Assembly (NCBI GenBank): GCA_027943335.1
Contig: BSBK01001114.1
Span: forward strand, 526,001 to 590,000
Reading direction: 5' to 3'
Origin: Chamaecyparis obtusa
Lineage: Eukaryota; Streptophyta; Pinopsida; Cupressales; Cupressaceae
Length of the DNA: 64,000 nt
Under the pieces are notes generated by a model. The model worked only from the letters and a program-made list of their open reading frames with translations, did not search any database and was not told where the DNA came from. The position numbers and the translations under genes were made by a program. This document shows, piece by piece, positions 36,701 through 49,347 of this stretch; positions within the stretch are counted from its first letter, which is position 1; the number at the start of each line of letters is the position of its first letter.

Positions 36701-37301
36701 AACATTATCCTAAACATGAAAGCCATCTGGCTCAATCCACCTATATTATGTTAACATGGAAATTAAATCAAATTCGGTGATTCCTTCATAGTAGGGTTGC
36801 AATTTCCTTAGGTCTAATTTATCTCGAAATTAAGTAACTAACATCAAGATCATAACACTTCTTATAAGCCATTCTTAGTCATATACTTCAATTATTTCTT
36901 TTATTGTGCCCTTGGCACTCAAGGTACACTTATTGTTCTTAATTTAAGTTACAACTTATTTGCCCATTAACTTTTCCATTTCGAATAATCTCTGAGTTCC
37001 TATCTTTCACTTTTAGTCTATTTACATTATAGAAAATATAAAATTTATAATACACCAATATCTGTATTCAATTTTTATTTTTATTCTTTTTTTAATTTTT
37101 TGTTCCCTTAAGAGATTAGATTGAAGGCTTTGATAACGGGGACAGGGCCCCACAAGGATTTTCTAGGACATCCAACTATACTAAACCTTATCTTTTTATA
37201 ATAAAATCCAGGTGCATCTCATAGTCTCAACATGCAGTCCTAGCACCTAAAATCCATCAGGGTGATCCAACTATCAGAGGGAAAACATGAGGGGTCTTAC
37301 A

Positions 37302-40102
37302 ATATGCATATGTGTATTTTGTGAGCATTTTGTTTGTTGAAGCATACCCGTTTAGCCTTGGCTCTCCAAGCTCGGGGGTGGTCATATGGAGACCTAGGTT
37401 GGGAGGTGAGCATCCCATGGTTCTCCCCCTTTTTATTGCAGGTATTGATGTCTTGATTCATGTAGAAGAAGCTTGGAGTTCATTCTTTGGATGTGTTTGT
37501 ATGGAGACCCCACATGTCTTTGTTTTGGTAGATCTTGGAAGTAAGATCCTCATTTTGATGCATTTTGTAATGAAGAAACCTCTCCTTGTAGTAGGAGCAT
37601 ACTTGTGGATTTGGATAGTGTTATCCTTCTTTTTATTGGAGCACCATGAAATTGTATATTGTAAGGGAATTGAGAAAATCATGTTCTTTTGATACTATCA
37701 TTCATGTATGGTTACCAAATGTTATTTCATTGGTTGAAATGTAAATAAGGATTCCTTGCTATCATGTTGATGCATTCTACTTAATTGAAATGGAGGTGTA
37801 AATCTCTCATGTTAAATGTTTATCCAAGTTGATAAAGAAGAAATAATGTATTGTTTAAGGAAGAAATTTCATTGAAATGAATATTGGGAATCTCTTAATG
37901 TATTGATTGAATTTGTTTATGTTCATTACATTCTATCCTACCTTAGACAATCTTCAAACTCAATAGAAACTACTTGAGATGAGAACAACATTACCACCTC
38001 TAAATCTCTTCAAATTGTATTATATATCAATGAACAAGTGAAATATTGGATTACTATGTGGAATTTCTATTACAACTAATATATTCAACCTACAAATCTC
38101 CTTAGTTTAGTCACTAGTAATCTATGCATTTAAATGGATAAAAAAATAATAATAAGCAAGCAAAGAAAGGAAGGAGAAACCATATTTTCTTACAATGACA
38201 TTTTCCAGATTTCTAGAGAAAATTACTCTCTAGAATTTGTATGGGAATAAGATTATTCCCATTCCATAGAGAATATTCTGCTTCATTACATTATGTTTCT
38301 GATTAGTATTAACTTAAGTCTAAACTCCTAGCCTAACCTAACTATTAGACACTAATTCCTATTAATATAAAGTTTGCTAAACAATGTCATAAAGTCTGCT
38401 TTACCCTATGCATCTAGTGGGACCCCCCTCCAAATTACCCATACCTTTAATACTTATTTAAATCAAAACTTATAAAAACATCTTTCTCCTAGTTTCCTGC
38501 GCAAGCCATTGGCAAGTGGATGCAACATTTAAATAAAAAAAAACTCTCCTTGCAACATGTGTTAATGTGTTTATATGACCCCCCCCCTCCTTTTCCTGTG
38601 CCACTTTTCAAGGTCCTCATGTACCATGGGGAGAAGTACCTACCTTGATGGCAAGTCAACATTCTTTAACTCTGCCATGCGTACTTGAACATGTTGTCAT
38701 ACACCTACTCCTTGGAGGCTACGAAAATCCCCTCCTTGTGTTGTATGAATAAATTGGTGGGCCCTAGTTCTTGTCACTTTATTGAGTGCAGATCCCTATG
38801 ATGGATTTCAAAATTCTCATGGGAAAAAAGAAAAGTTTTCTTCCTTGGTATACTCACGCAGGCTTAGCAATTAAAACATTTGTTATCATTGATAAGATTA
38901 TAGATTTTGGTCATGTCAACCCCCACTTGGCAAGTGGCCTTGGGGAATAGGGGAGACTTGATGGGTGGTAGGTGTAGGAGTCATAGGTTAGTAGGTGTTA
39001 GTATAGGACAGGTTATCTATAAGTTGTAATTAGTATTTATTTTGTATTTGTTTAGTCTTACTACTTCACATTTATTAATCCCTAGTAATACTATTATCCC
39101 TGATTAGCAATAAGATAAGTTAGAATTAGTCACATATTGATTAGATGTTATTTCAAATATTAGTTAAAGGAACTTATGCATCATGGTCCCAAGCCTAATA
39201 TTATTAGATTATATTGCTAGTTAATAATCTAGTAATATTAGAAATTAGTTAGAAGATCTTTTATTGGTATTTTTTTAAGGATAATCTTTAGTGATGGAAT
39301 TACTCTTTGGGTTAATAATTTATTTAGTCAGTTAGTTATGTTTTGTTCGGAAATTAATGTATTAATCCAAATTAATACTATAACTCAATTTATTCAACGA
39401 TTAGCACTGGGGCACTTATAGAACTTAGTTGGCCTTGGATTAAATAGTCAATTTAACTAGAGGTTAATTAGCTAAGAGGATCTCAAATATTATTTAGACA
39501 AAAACCTCATAAGATAGAATTGTTCAAAAAGAAAAGATCAACTGAACATATAGCTCACTATTTTTGAATTATGTTTGCTACCACTAGAATGTCATTACTA
39601 ATTGGGTGACTAAGACAAGTTGTTAATTTGTCACCTTGGAATATTGTATCGAGGAACCCTAAGAAGCCCTTTCCCTAGAAGGTGTTTTTATAGTCGTTAA
39701 TATAACTTTCAAAGTCTAGATAACATGGGATTCTAGTTAACATCATTAGGATCATTATTGGATCTTAATTGATAGTACAACCTTATTCGGTAGTCGTGAT
39801 CCAGGTATGCATACACCTCTTAAGTAATTGATTAAACGGTATGGAATTGAATAGGTGACTAATGCCCTAGATACCTTGAATGCATCATGAGCATAAGTTT
39901 TTATTGGAAACTGTATACCCTAGGGTCCCACCCTTTGAACTCTGACTCTTACAAAATTAGTTATAAACTTGCACCTAGATTTCTCCCGGCATAACTGATG
40001 TCAACTTACACTTAACCCATTGAACGACACTCCTTGACATATCGTTTCATCTTTAAAAAAAAAATTTGGTTGCATTTTTGGTTGATTATTTTGGGCATGA
40101 CA
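37302..40102 (-). mobile_element. Element D-outer, right part
   Basis: Reverse complement starts TGTCATGCCCA at 40,102 and matches 32,109-34,640 of the inner unit along its length (shared GTCACCC...AGTAATG blocks, the hairpin at 38,227-38,272 and the GAGCTCGGGGGTGG-like block at about 37,366-37,381 against 34,562). TAATA after 40,102 does not match any clear partner. The frame at 37,312-37,692 falls in this LTR and is not considered a gene. Confidence 0.6.
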
Positions 40103-40194
40103 TAATAACACTAAACAAACTTGTGTAAAAATACATAATAAAATATAAGTTAGTATTAGTACTATGGTTGTTTGAGTGACATGGAGCTAGTACA

Positions 40195-40291
40195 GTTGTG
40201 GCCATTTATGAATATTGAGCCATCATAGCCATGGCCACCTAGATGTTGAGATGGCATAGTCGTGGCCATTTGAAGATGTTGAGCCAACATA
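40195..40291. repeat. Three imperfect 31-33-bp tandem units
   Basis: Units at 40,195, 40,228 and 40,259 share GTGGCCA...GATGTTGAG...CATA. Confidence 0.7.
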
Positions 40292-41563
40292 GTTGAGCTT
40301 CCTTGATGAGAGAAGGAATTCTCAAGACTGCACAAGCTCCCATGAGTCATGTGATGACACTTGATTCTTGAGTTTCAATATTGTACCATGTCTAGATCTA
40401 AGTAGTGACCTTGACCTAATTGGATTATGTTGCTAAAGTGTATTGCATTGGACCTCTAAGCTATCCTATGAGTGTATGCATATGATTTATGTGAGTATTA
40501 TCCCTTCTTGGTGTGTGTGTTTACCATATTTTTGTGGTCGGGTTATTATCTCCATGAGAATGATTGGGCGGGCTTGAGGGTTTCACATGGTAGGGTGGTA
40601 TTGCACTTTACCATTGCTGGGGACCATTGTATAGGTGACGAGATTCCTCCAAATATAGAGACATAGAGCATTGAGTTCTCTATGATATGCTTACACTTAG
40701 TATATGGTTGTATATGTATTCATTCATAGCTGATATGCTTTCAGCTGGACATGGTTCATCTGAGAACTGTTCAACTGAACATGTATGGCACATACACGAT
40801 TCCATGTGGCATCAATGTGGTAGATAGGTCTCGACCAAAATAGGTATGACCGAACAAGAAAATTAAGTAGATATAAGTGAAATATGTTAGATAAATGAAG
40901 AATTGGTGCACATATATGTAGGGGGTTTCAACTGAACTTGATCCGACCAAACCAAGTCCAGCTAAAACTACTTATGTGGCAACCAAATAAGAAAAAATTA
41001 CAGAATTACAGATCTGTTCACTTCTGTAGCTGATTTCTCCATCAAAACTCAACTTTATTTTAAAAAAAATACCCTTTTGTAGAGCTTGGAGTCAAGATTA
41101 TTGTCATATAAGTTTTATAGTGTTTTTATTAGATCCAATATATTATAATTTTAAAATAATACAAGTAGGTATGTTAACATTTGAGAAGATGCTGCTTCAA
41201 AAAAAGAAAAATAGTAAATCATATCAGAAAAATTTAAAAATTAGATTTAACACTAGAGGAGAGAGTCCTCTTAAAGAATATATAATGCTTTTTTGAATGA
41301 TGTACATTTGATAGGGGAAATTAGGCAGGAGATGAAAGCTTTCGATTTCAAGTTTGACTTTGAATAGTGTATCATCAAAAAATGGAAGCACTTCCATTTA
41401 GGATTGATTTAGCCCTTTGAGTAGGTGGTCTGGGGTCATGTCAAGCACCTTGAGTGGGTATTTGACTGGATCTGGCTTTTCCCCCCCTATTCTACTTTTC
41501 TCGCTCCTGTTTCCAGCCTCTTTCTGGCAACTTTTTTTGAGAAACTAAGAACTTTGAATTTTT

Positions 41564-41672
41564 AGGTCAAGGATGACCTTGTGGGTCAAGGTCGACCTTG
41601 AATTTGACCTAGGTTAAGGATGACCTCAACCTTGACCTAGGTCAGGTTTGACCTCGACCTTGACCCTAGGTC
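41564..41672. promoter_or_regulatory. Cluster of GGTCA/TGACC half-sites with two palindromes
   Basis: Repeated GGTCAAGG and CCTTGACC blocks in both orientations, with perfect palindromes TCAAGGTCGACCTTGA (41,586-41,601) and TGACCTAGGTCA (41,633-41,644). Lies about 200 bp upstream of a TATA box. A regulatory role is inference. Confidence 0.4.
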
Positions 41673-41870
41673 CAAATTTTAGGTTCCAGAAGTTTTAGGA
41701 TGTCGGGCTTCATAAAGTTTTATTTCCTGCTTTCAGGTCGGCTGTTTCATATTTTAGAATGGTAAATTATTCAATGATATTTAATTTAGGTTCATTTCTA
41801 GGGGTTTTCACTTAATGAGAATTTATTTATTATATGTTAGCCTCTCTAGAAGTTTGTGCCCTAGATTTGT

Positions 41871-41878
41871 ATAAAAGG
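41871..41878 (+). promoter_or_regulatory. Putative TATA box
   Basis: TATAAAAG followed by a CT-rich stretch (CTTTCTCTCTC), a common plant start-site context. No gene is recognised downstream; it is probably an LTR promoter. Confidence 0.4.
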
Positions 41879-42605
41879 AAGCCTTTCTCTCTCATTTTGA
41901 TATATCAATTTCACATCCACTTTTTGTGATCAAGAAATTATCAAGTAAGAAAGAAGGAGAAGGAAAGCATCCAAGAATTAATTCCTCTTCAAGAATCCAA
42001 GCATTTAAGAATTCAAGCATCCAAGCATTCAAGCATTCAATTCATCAAGGAGATCTATTGATAGCCATTGAAGGATTCAATCTCTTTGGAGTCCTCTTGT
42101 TGAAGATTTCTCCATCCACATGCATTCAAGATTCTTCCTAGTCCAAGATCCATTCAAGGTTGGTGTTGAAGATCTAGTGCAATTGATTTGAGACATCCTA
42201 CATTTGATTCTACATTCATCCATACTTGTGGATTCAATGATTCAAATCCTCCACAAGGATTTCAACATAAGCAAGGTGAATAGTTCCATTTACTTTGTTT
42301 ATATATATTGAAATTTCAATTATATTTCAAGGTTGATTCCAAACTAGGGTTTGACCAAGGAAAACTCCTCATCAAACAAACAAAACCCTTTTTCTTGCAG
42401 GAGCAAGTGCGGGACAATGAATATCAGTGCAGATTTGAGTACCCTTTTCAACAAACTTTCAGGATTTGCGAACAAATTTTTTGTCAGAGCAGTACAGGTC
42501 AAGGTCAACTTTTTGGGGTAAGATTGTATTTTGAGGTAAGATCTTACCCTATGTGTGTGAGTTTGTGACCTTCAACACAACACTTCAATAAGACATTATA
42601 TCAAT

Positions 42606-43377
42606 TGTTAGCAAGAAATTTAGACTAGATTAGATAAAGAAACAAAAGAAATCATCCTATTGCTCTCTAGGTAGTGCAAGTATGAAATAGGGGTTAGTAG
42701 CTCTCAGATTTAACCCTTAAATAGTGACAATGTACACTAAAATGAGAGATTCAAATGCAACATGTATGAAGTTAAGCTAAATCTAGAAAATACTTCTCAA
42801 CCAAGCATGAAACCATGAATTCTTTCCATTATAAGCTAAATTGAGGTCTTTTCTAATTAGCTAAAGCATGAAATTAAGCATGAAAGCATAAGAACAACTA
42901 TCCAATTCAAAGCATTAAGCATTAGGAGTGAAAAAATTAGCAAGAGAGTTCATAATCCAAAAATTAAGAAGCCTCAAAATCCAAGCATTAGGAAGCAAAG
43001 TAAGTAGTTGAAATTCAAGCATGAAGTGAGAGAGAAATAAGCCTTTGAGAATTCTCTTTTATAGATTGTAGGAGGAATTGAACAGTTGAGATGCATCTAT
43101 GAGGAGTGGTTGAGATGCACTCATTCTTGATCCTCGATCCATGTGAGAGCCTCTTAATTATTAGAGTGTGTTTGTTGTGTTTGTTGATTTAAGATGTATT
43201 TATCTTTTTCTTTTAATTAATAACTCTAGCCATACATTTGGTGGGATTGAATTAATTAAATATGCCTAGAGTTAATTGGCTTGATTTTTGCTTAAGACCT
43301 TGGTGATAAATGATTGATTTGAGATTTGATTGATTTTATTGAATTTTAGGATTTATGTTAATGATTGGGAATTGAAT
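42606..43377 (-). repeat. 3' LTR of element H, distal part
   Basis: Continues the LTR left of element F. On the minus strand it contains TCTATAAAAGAG (about 43,055-43,066), about 400 bp from the LTR start, followed by a CT-rich leader, and ends GCTAACA at 42,606. The LTR would total about 850 bp. The left end is chosen by TG...CA logic only. Confidence 0.6.
43056..43063 (-). promoter_or_regulatory. TATA box of the element H LTR
   Basis: TATAAAAG on the minus strand, correctly placed for U3/R of an LTR of this size. Confidence 0.55.
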
Positions 43378-44051
43378 TGACCCTAAGTGGGATGGGGTAG
43401 AGGGCCAAAGGAACACCCTAACTAGATCCACCTTGCTCAACAACATGCGGAAGCAACAAAACACAATAGTGAGAGAAAGAATGAAGATGCTATGTTATGT
43501 ATATTATCTTCAAATTGATTCATAGATGCCAGGCTGTAAGGCCTTCCTAGTTTAGGATAGATATTAAAATGTACAAAATTCATCAAACATGTGAGGATCT
43601 ACCAACCATCTTTAAACTTCTATCTTCTATCTTCCAAAAACTGACTCCCTAAACTCTAACCCAACAACTAAATTTATACAAGAGCCTACCAAGCCAAGTT
43701 GGGCTTCAGATCCATAATCAATGGAAGGGACAACCAGATCTAGGTCCACATGCTTCCCAAGGATGGATACTAACATTAAATCCATGAAACAAATTAAATG
43801 CACAAATCGACCTTAAAAGAAATCCAAAACAAACAACTCAGTAAACAAGGAAACTGAGCACCAGACAAGCATCACCGAGCACCAAGGAAATTCACCAAGC
43901 ACCAAAGAGGTAACCGACCAACACCGGTGAACAAAGGAAACCAAGCAACACCGAACCAACTCAGTCAAAGCAGGAACTGAGAAACATAGAAAAAATCAAA
44001 TATGGTTTTGGTGACACAGGATTGCCAAGGACTCGAGATGCTATTGCATCA
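43378..44051 (-). repeat. 3' LTR of element F
   Basis: TGACCC to GCATCA, partner of 48,673-49,347. Contains repeated ACCGAGCACCA and ACCGAACCAA boxes. Confidence 0.9.
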
Positions 44052-44062
44052 GACACCTAGGG

Positions 44063-47000
44063 TTATTTGAAATGATTCTCCAAATCATGAAACAGGTATG
44101 ATCTAAGCTGTATCCAACTCAAAAGTGAAATCCATGAACTGTCTTCAATTGGTCTATTCTTCCACTTTACCAAATATTCCATATAATATTTTCCTCTTGT
44201 ACTTCTGCTAATTCTTTGCTCCAAAATCTTTTCAACTTCTTCATTCTAATTCTTAGGATAATCCATCGGTACTATCATGTCTTCATTAGGTTCATGAAAC
44301 TCATATAAATCAATAATGTTGAATATAGGTGATATATCCATGTCATTAGTTAACTCAATCTTATACGCATTTCCACTATCAAATTTTCTCAAAATCTTGC
44401 AAGGTCCAAACTTCTTCATCTTCAGCTTCCCATATGTTCCAACAGGAAATCTGCCTCTCTTCAAATGCACCATCACTTCATCACCAACATCAAAAGTCTT
44501 ATGTCTTCTTGATCTATCAGCTCCGTCTTTGTATTTCTGATTTATCTTTTCCAGCTTAAGCTTCACATCTTCATGCAATGTCTTCAAGTACTCAACAAAT
44601 TTTACTCCTTCAACACTTCTTTTTCTTTCATCAGCAATGTCTCTTAAATCTGATATACCTCTCGGTTGTATGCCATTTACAATCTCAAAAGGTGTTTTTC
44701 CTGTACTCCTATTCACTAAATTATTGTATGAAAACTCTCCTTGTGCCAACATAGAATCCCAGTTACTCAGTGTGTCTCCAACTAAACATCTCAAAAGATT
44801 ACCCAAACTTCTATTCACAACTTTTGTTTGTCCATTGGTTTGTGGGTGAAATGTAGAACTATATTTCAACTCAGTACCCAACTTTCTCCAAAGAGTCTTC
44901 CAAAAGTATCCAACAAATTTACTATCTCGGTTAGAGATAATACTCCTCAGTAATCCATGCAATTTGACAATTTCCTTAAAGAAAAGATCTGCTACATGTA
45001 CTACATCTGATGTCTTTCTACAAGGTATAAAATGTGCCATTTTAGAAAATCTATCCACAACAAAAAATATAGAATCATTACCTCTTACTGTCTTTGGTAA
45101 GCCAAGAACAAAATCCATACTGATGTCAATCCAAGGTTGCTCAGGTACAACAATCAGTGTATACAATCCAATATTTTGACTAACTCCTTTTGCAACTTGA
45201 CAAACTCCACAAATTTTCACAAATTTCTGAACATCTTTATACAACTGTGGCCAAAAGTATTTCTCCTTAAGCAAATTCAATGTTTTATCAACACCAAAAT
45301 GTCCAACCAAACCACTACTATGTTACTCATTTATCAAATTAGTTCTCATTGCTCCTCTCGGTATACACAACTGAATACCTTTAAACAACATACCTCCTTG
45401 CATAAAATATTCATCCAATTTAGTACTCTGTTGATCTTGAACAGGTGCTCTACACTTTCTCCATGGCTCAAAAAAATTAGGATCAAATTCATAAGAATCT
45501 CTCATGTCATCAAAGCCTAGAACTCCAATTTTCATCTTAGTCATCAAGGATCTTCTTCTACTCAATGCATCAACAACTCGGTTAGTGACTCCACTCTTAT
45601 TCTTTATCGCAAATGTATAACTATGTAAATACTCAACCCATTTCATATGTCTTTGATTCAACTTATTTTGACTACCCAAATACTGTAAATCCTTATGATC
45701 GGTATACAACACAAATTCACTTGGCATCAAATAATGTCTCTATTTCTTCAGTGCTTGAACAATAGCATATAATTCTTGATCATACACAAAATATTTCCTT
45801 TTTGCATCATTTAATTTTTCATTAAAGAAAGCAACAGATTTACCTTCTTGACTCAACATAGCTCCAATTGCACTTCCACTTGCATCACATTCCACTTGAA
45901 ATACCTTATTGAAATCAGGCAATGCCAAAATAGGAAATTCAACAACCTTCTGCTTCAAAGTCTCAAAACTTTTATCAGCTCAAGGTGTCCACTTTAATTC
46001 TATTTTGTCTCCTCTCATAGTCTCAATCATAACATTACAAATTGAATTGAAATTCCTAATGAACTTTCGGTAAAAACTTGCCAAACCATGAAATGATCTT
46101 ACCTCACTAGCATTAACAGGTGTAGGCCAATTCAAAATACCTTCAACCTTTTCAGGATCCATTTTCAAACCATCAGCTGAAATCACAAATCCCAAATACA
46201 CAATCTCCTCTCTCATGAATGAACACTTTTTCAGATTTATCATCAAATTTTCTTTTTTTAATCTCTACAAAACTTGTCTAACATGAAACAAATATTCTTC
46301 TTTGGTCTTACGAAATATCAGAATATCATCAAGATATACAATCACAAACTTACCCAAGAATTTCTTCAAAACTTCATTCATCAACCTCATAAAAGTACTA
46401 GGTGCATTAGTTAAACCAAAATGCATAACCAACCACTCATACAAACCTTCTTTTGTCTTGAAAGAAGTCTTCCATTCATCACCTTCTCTGATTCTGATCC
46501 AATGATACCCACTTTTCAAATCAATTTTAGTAAAATACTTTGCTCTAGTCAAACTATCCATTATATCATCCATTCTCGGTATAGGAAACCTATACTTCAC
46601 TATTATCTTGTTGATTTGTCTGGAATTAGTACACATTCACCATTCTCCATTCTTCTTAGGTGCCAATACCGTAGGTACTACACAAGGACTCAAACTTTCT
46701 CTGATCAAACCTTTTTGCAACAATTCTTTAATCTGTCGGTTCAATTCCTGATTCTCGGTAGGTGTCAACCAATGAGGTGCCTTATTTGGTAAACTAGCTC
46801 TAGGGATAAGATCCATGCAATGATCAATGCTTCTCTTCAATGGAAAACCATCAGGTACATTATCAAAAATAATTTCACTGTACTCAGTGAGTAACTTATT
46901 AATCTCCTTAGGGACATTATCCTCTATTTTCTTACTCATTTTGTTAGGAATCACAACAAAACATACATCATTCTTCTTTAAATCCTTAAGAAACTTTCTT

Positions 47001-48535
47001 CCTTCCATCAAGCAAACTTTCATAGATGTGAAAACATTACTAACAGGTTCTTCCATCAAAGGTAACAAGATTTTTCTTCTCCCATCTACCCAAATAGAAT
47101 ACTTATGAAATCTCCCATCATATATAGCATGTCTATCATATTGCCAAGGTCTACCCAACAAAATATGACAACAATCCATAGGCATGATATCACATAACAC
47201 CTTATCATAGTATTTTCCAATTTTCAAATTCACCTAACATTGTTCACTTACCAAGAGTGTATGCTCATCTTTGATCCATGAAATTTGATAGGGCTTCAGA
47301 TGTTCCAACCTTTTCAACTATAACTTTGTGACCATCTCCTCAGATGCTAGATTCTCTGAGCTACCACTGTCAATGATTACCTTCCAAACTTTGTCAAAAA
47401 TTCTACATCTGGTCTTAAACAAACTTTTCCTTACTGGATCTTCCTTTTTACCTTCATTCCAAAGTGTTCTTCTTACCATCAAGTTATTTTCCTTCTCAAG
47501 TTCATTCGGTGACTCTGCTTGCACCAAAGCATTTCTACTGCTACCAACCTTCTTACTTGCATGTGTACACTCAAATGATCTATGTCCTTCTTCTCCACAA
47601 TTGTAACAAGTTCCTTGGAATCCACCTCTATTATAACCACCTTGGTAGTTACTACCTCTGCCTCTAGATGAACTTTCACCTTTCCACTCGGTCTTGCCTT
47701 TATCCAAAGTTGTCTTTTTAGGTTCAGATCTACTATTTTCACCATGAGATCTACCTCTTCCTCTAGGGAATCTACCACCTCTTCCTCTTTGTCTTTGCTC
47801 GTGTCTCTTATTCAATTTCTCCTCATCTTTCAATGCAAATTGATAAGCCTCTTCAATGTTCTCCAATTTGACCAAACTGATTTCTTCTTGGATGGAAACT
47901 CTCAAACCATTCAAGTATCTATTAATTCTTTCCACATCATCTTCATCATGTCCAGATCTGATATCTAATCTATAGAATTCCTCAGTATATTCCTTTACTG
48001 AGCTATCTTTCTGCCTTAAACTTTGCATTCACCTTACTAGGTTAATCTGATAATCACAAGGTAAGAACTTTCCTTTCAATTTATTCACCATTTTACTCCA
48101 TACCTTGATTTTGTCTTTGCCTTTCCTCTTTCTATCTAGCTACAGATGTTCCCACCATAAGGATGCATGGATTTTCAACTTTGTGCTTGCAATTTTCACC
48201 TTCTTTTCCTCAAGTACATTTTCATAATCAAAGTACTTTTCCATCTTAGTGATCCAATCCACCAATTTATTAGAATCCAATTTTACACCATACTCAGGAG
48301 GATTAAAGTGTGGTGTAGACTTCAGACTTGTCAAAGCCTTCAAGAATCTTTCCTCACCCTGATCCATCATAGGTGCAAGTTATACATCACCTTGTTCTAC
48401 CTCAATTTTGTCATTACTAACATATTCAAAATATCTTCCTCTTCTCTAGGCTGTTTCAATAGCTTCTAATCTAGCAGTAAGTTGTCTCAACATGTCTGCC
48501 AATCCTGGATCCACATCTCACCTCCCATGAACCAT
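44063..48535 (-). pseudogene. gag-pol: Chromovirus gag-pol of element F, one frame with about a dozen stops
   Basis: From ATG 48,535 every recognisable piece stays in one frame down to a TAA at 44,063, 11 bp before the LTR. Order: gag (48,370-47,800, LWWEHL, YTEEFYRL), RG-rich basic tract, zinc knuckle CYNCGEEGHRSFEC (about 47,600), protease IIDSGSSENLAS (about 47,360), RT with YLDDIL near 46,330, RNase H with its Asp and Glu residues, integrase (GHFG...CGVCQ, MDFVLGLP, SNRDSKF), GPCKIL core and a clear chromodomain at 44,100-44,240 (EYLVKWKNRPIEDSSW). The integrase catalytic Glu (GQTE) reads Lys. Chromodomain type and LTR size suggest the Galadriel/Reina side of chromoviruses; lineage not certain. 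Confidence 0.92.
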
Positions 48536-48658
48536 CTTGAAAACCCTCTGCAATTGTAGGTCAGATCACAATCTACTACCCCACAACAATTAAACTAGGG
48601 CTTCACAAGAAGGAACCTTCAAATCTAGATTTGCAAACCTAGATCCAGATCTAACCTC

Positions 48659-48670
48659 GCTCTAATACCA
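48659..48670 (-). other. Primer binding site of element F
   Basis: Minus strand TGGTATTAGAGC, one mismatch to the initiator tRNA-Met complement, two bases from the LTR. Confidence 0.8.
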
Positions 48671-48672
48671 CC

Positions 48673-49347
48673 TGACGCAAGTGGGATGGGGTAGAGGGCC
48701 AAAGGCACACCCTAACCAGATCCACCTTGCTCAACAACATGTAGAAGAAACAACACACAACAGTGAGAGAGAGAATGTAGATGCTATGTTATTTATATTA
48801 CCTTCAAATTGATTCATACATGTCAAGCTGTATGACCTTCCTAGTTTAGGCCAGATTTACAATCATGTACAAAAGTCCTCAAACATGCGAGGATCTGCCA
48901 ACCAACTTTAAACTTCTATCTTCTATCTTCCAAAAAATGACTCCCTAAACTCTAACCCAACAACTATATTTATACAAGAGGTTACCGAGCCAAGTCGGCC
49001 TTTAGATCCACAATCAATGGAAGGGATGATCAAATCTAGGTCCACACACTTTCCAAGGATGGATACCAACATTAAATTTGTGACCCAAATTAAATGCACA
49101 AGTCAACCTCAAAAGAAATCCATAACAAACAACTTGGTAAACAAGGAAATCGAGTGCCAGACAAGCATCATCGAGCACCAAGGAAATTCACCGAGCACCA
49201 GAGAGATAACTAACCAAAACTGGTGAATAAAGGAAACCAAGCAACACCGAACCAACTTAGTCAAAGAAGGAACTGAGTAACACAGACAAACTCAAATATG
49301 TTTTTGGTGACACAAGATTGCCAAGGACCCGAGATGCTCCTACATCA
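48673..49347 (-). repeat. 5' LTR of element F
   Basis: TGACGC to CTACATCA, followed directly by the TGAAT duplication. Confidence 0.9.

Larger units (their letters stand above)
32109..37301 (+). mobile_element. Element D-inner: 5.2-kb solo LTR with ATATG duplication
   Basis: Starts TGTCATGCCCA and ends GGGGTCTTACA, flanked by ATATG at 32,104-32,108 and 37,302-37,306. It contains no internal direct repeat and no gag or pol, so I read it as a single (solo) LTR rather than a full element. Its end motifs resemble those of element C (TGTAATGTCCC...GGGCATTACA), suggesting a chromovirus relative with even longer LTRs. It lies inside an inverted, diverged copy of the same family. The small frames inside it (33,234-33,476, 34,748-35,026, 35,675-35,920) are not supported as genes. 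Confidence 0.7.
40103..42605. other. Unassigned stretch with a promoter-like segment
   Basis: 2.5 kb without domain-bearing frames. It contains a 32-bp tandem repeat (40,195-40,291), a dense GGTCA/TGACC cluster (41,564-41,672), a TATA box (41,871), an octamer-like CATCCAAG/CATTCAAG run (41,967-42,040) and a palindrome GGTAAGATCTTACC (42,535-42,548). It could be another plus-strand LTR whose partner is not in the window. The frame at 41,926-42,141 only translates the octamer run. Confidence 0.45.
43378..49347 (-). mobile_element. Element F: Ty3/Gypsy chromovirus, complete
   Basis: 5,970-bp element with LTRs of 674 bp (43,378-44,051) and 675 bp (48,673-49,347) and TGAAT flanking both ends (43,373-43,377 and 49,348-49,352). 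Initiator-Met-like primer site and a single-frame gag-pol with C-terminal chromodomain. The LTRs differ by roughly a tenth in the stretch compared, so F is older than B or C. It sits in the 3' LTR of element H. Confidence 0.93.

Noticed and set aside
37312..37692. 126-codon plus-strand open frame
   Set aside because: Lies wholly in D-outer LTR sequence that also occurs inverted at 34,320-34,620 without an open frame; no domain.
40103..40107. Target-site duplication for the D-outer LTR
   Set aside because: TAATA after 40,102 has no matching partner; the other end seems deleted.
41926..42141. 71-codon frame downstream of the TATA box
   Set aside because: Translates only a degenerate CATCCAAG/CATTCAAG octamer run; no coding signal.
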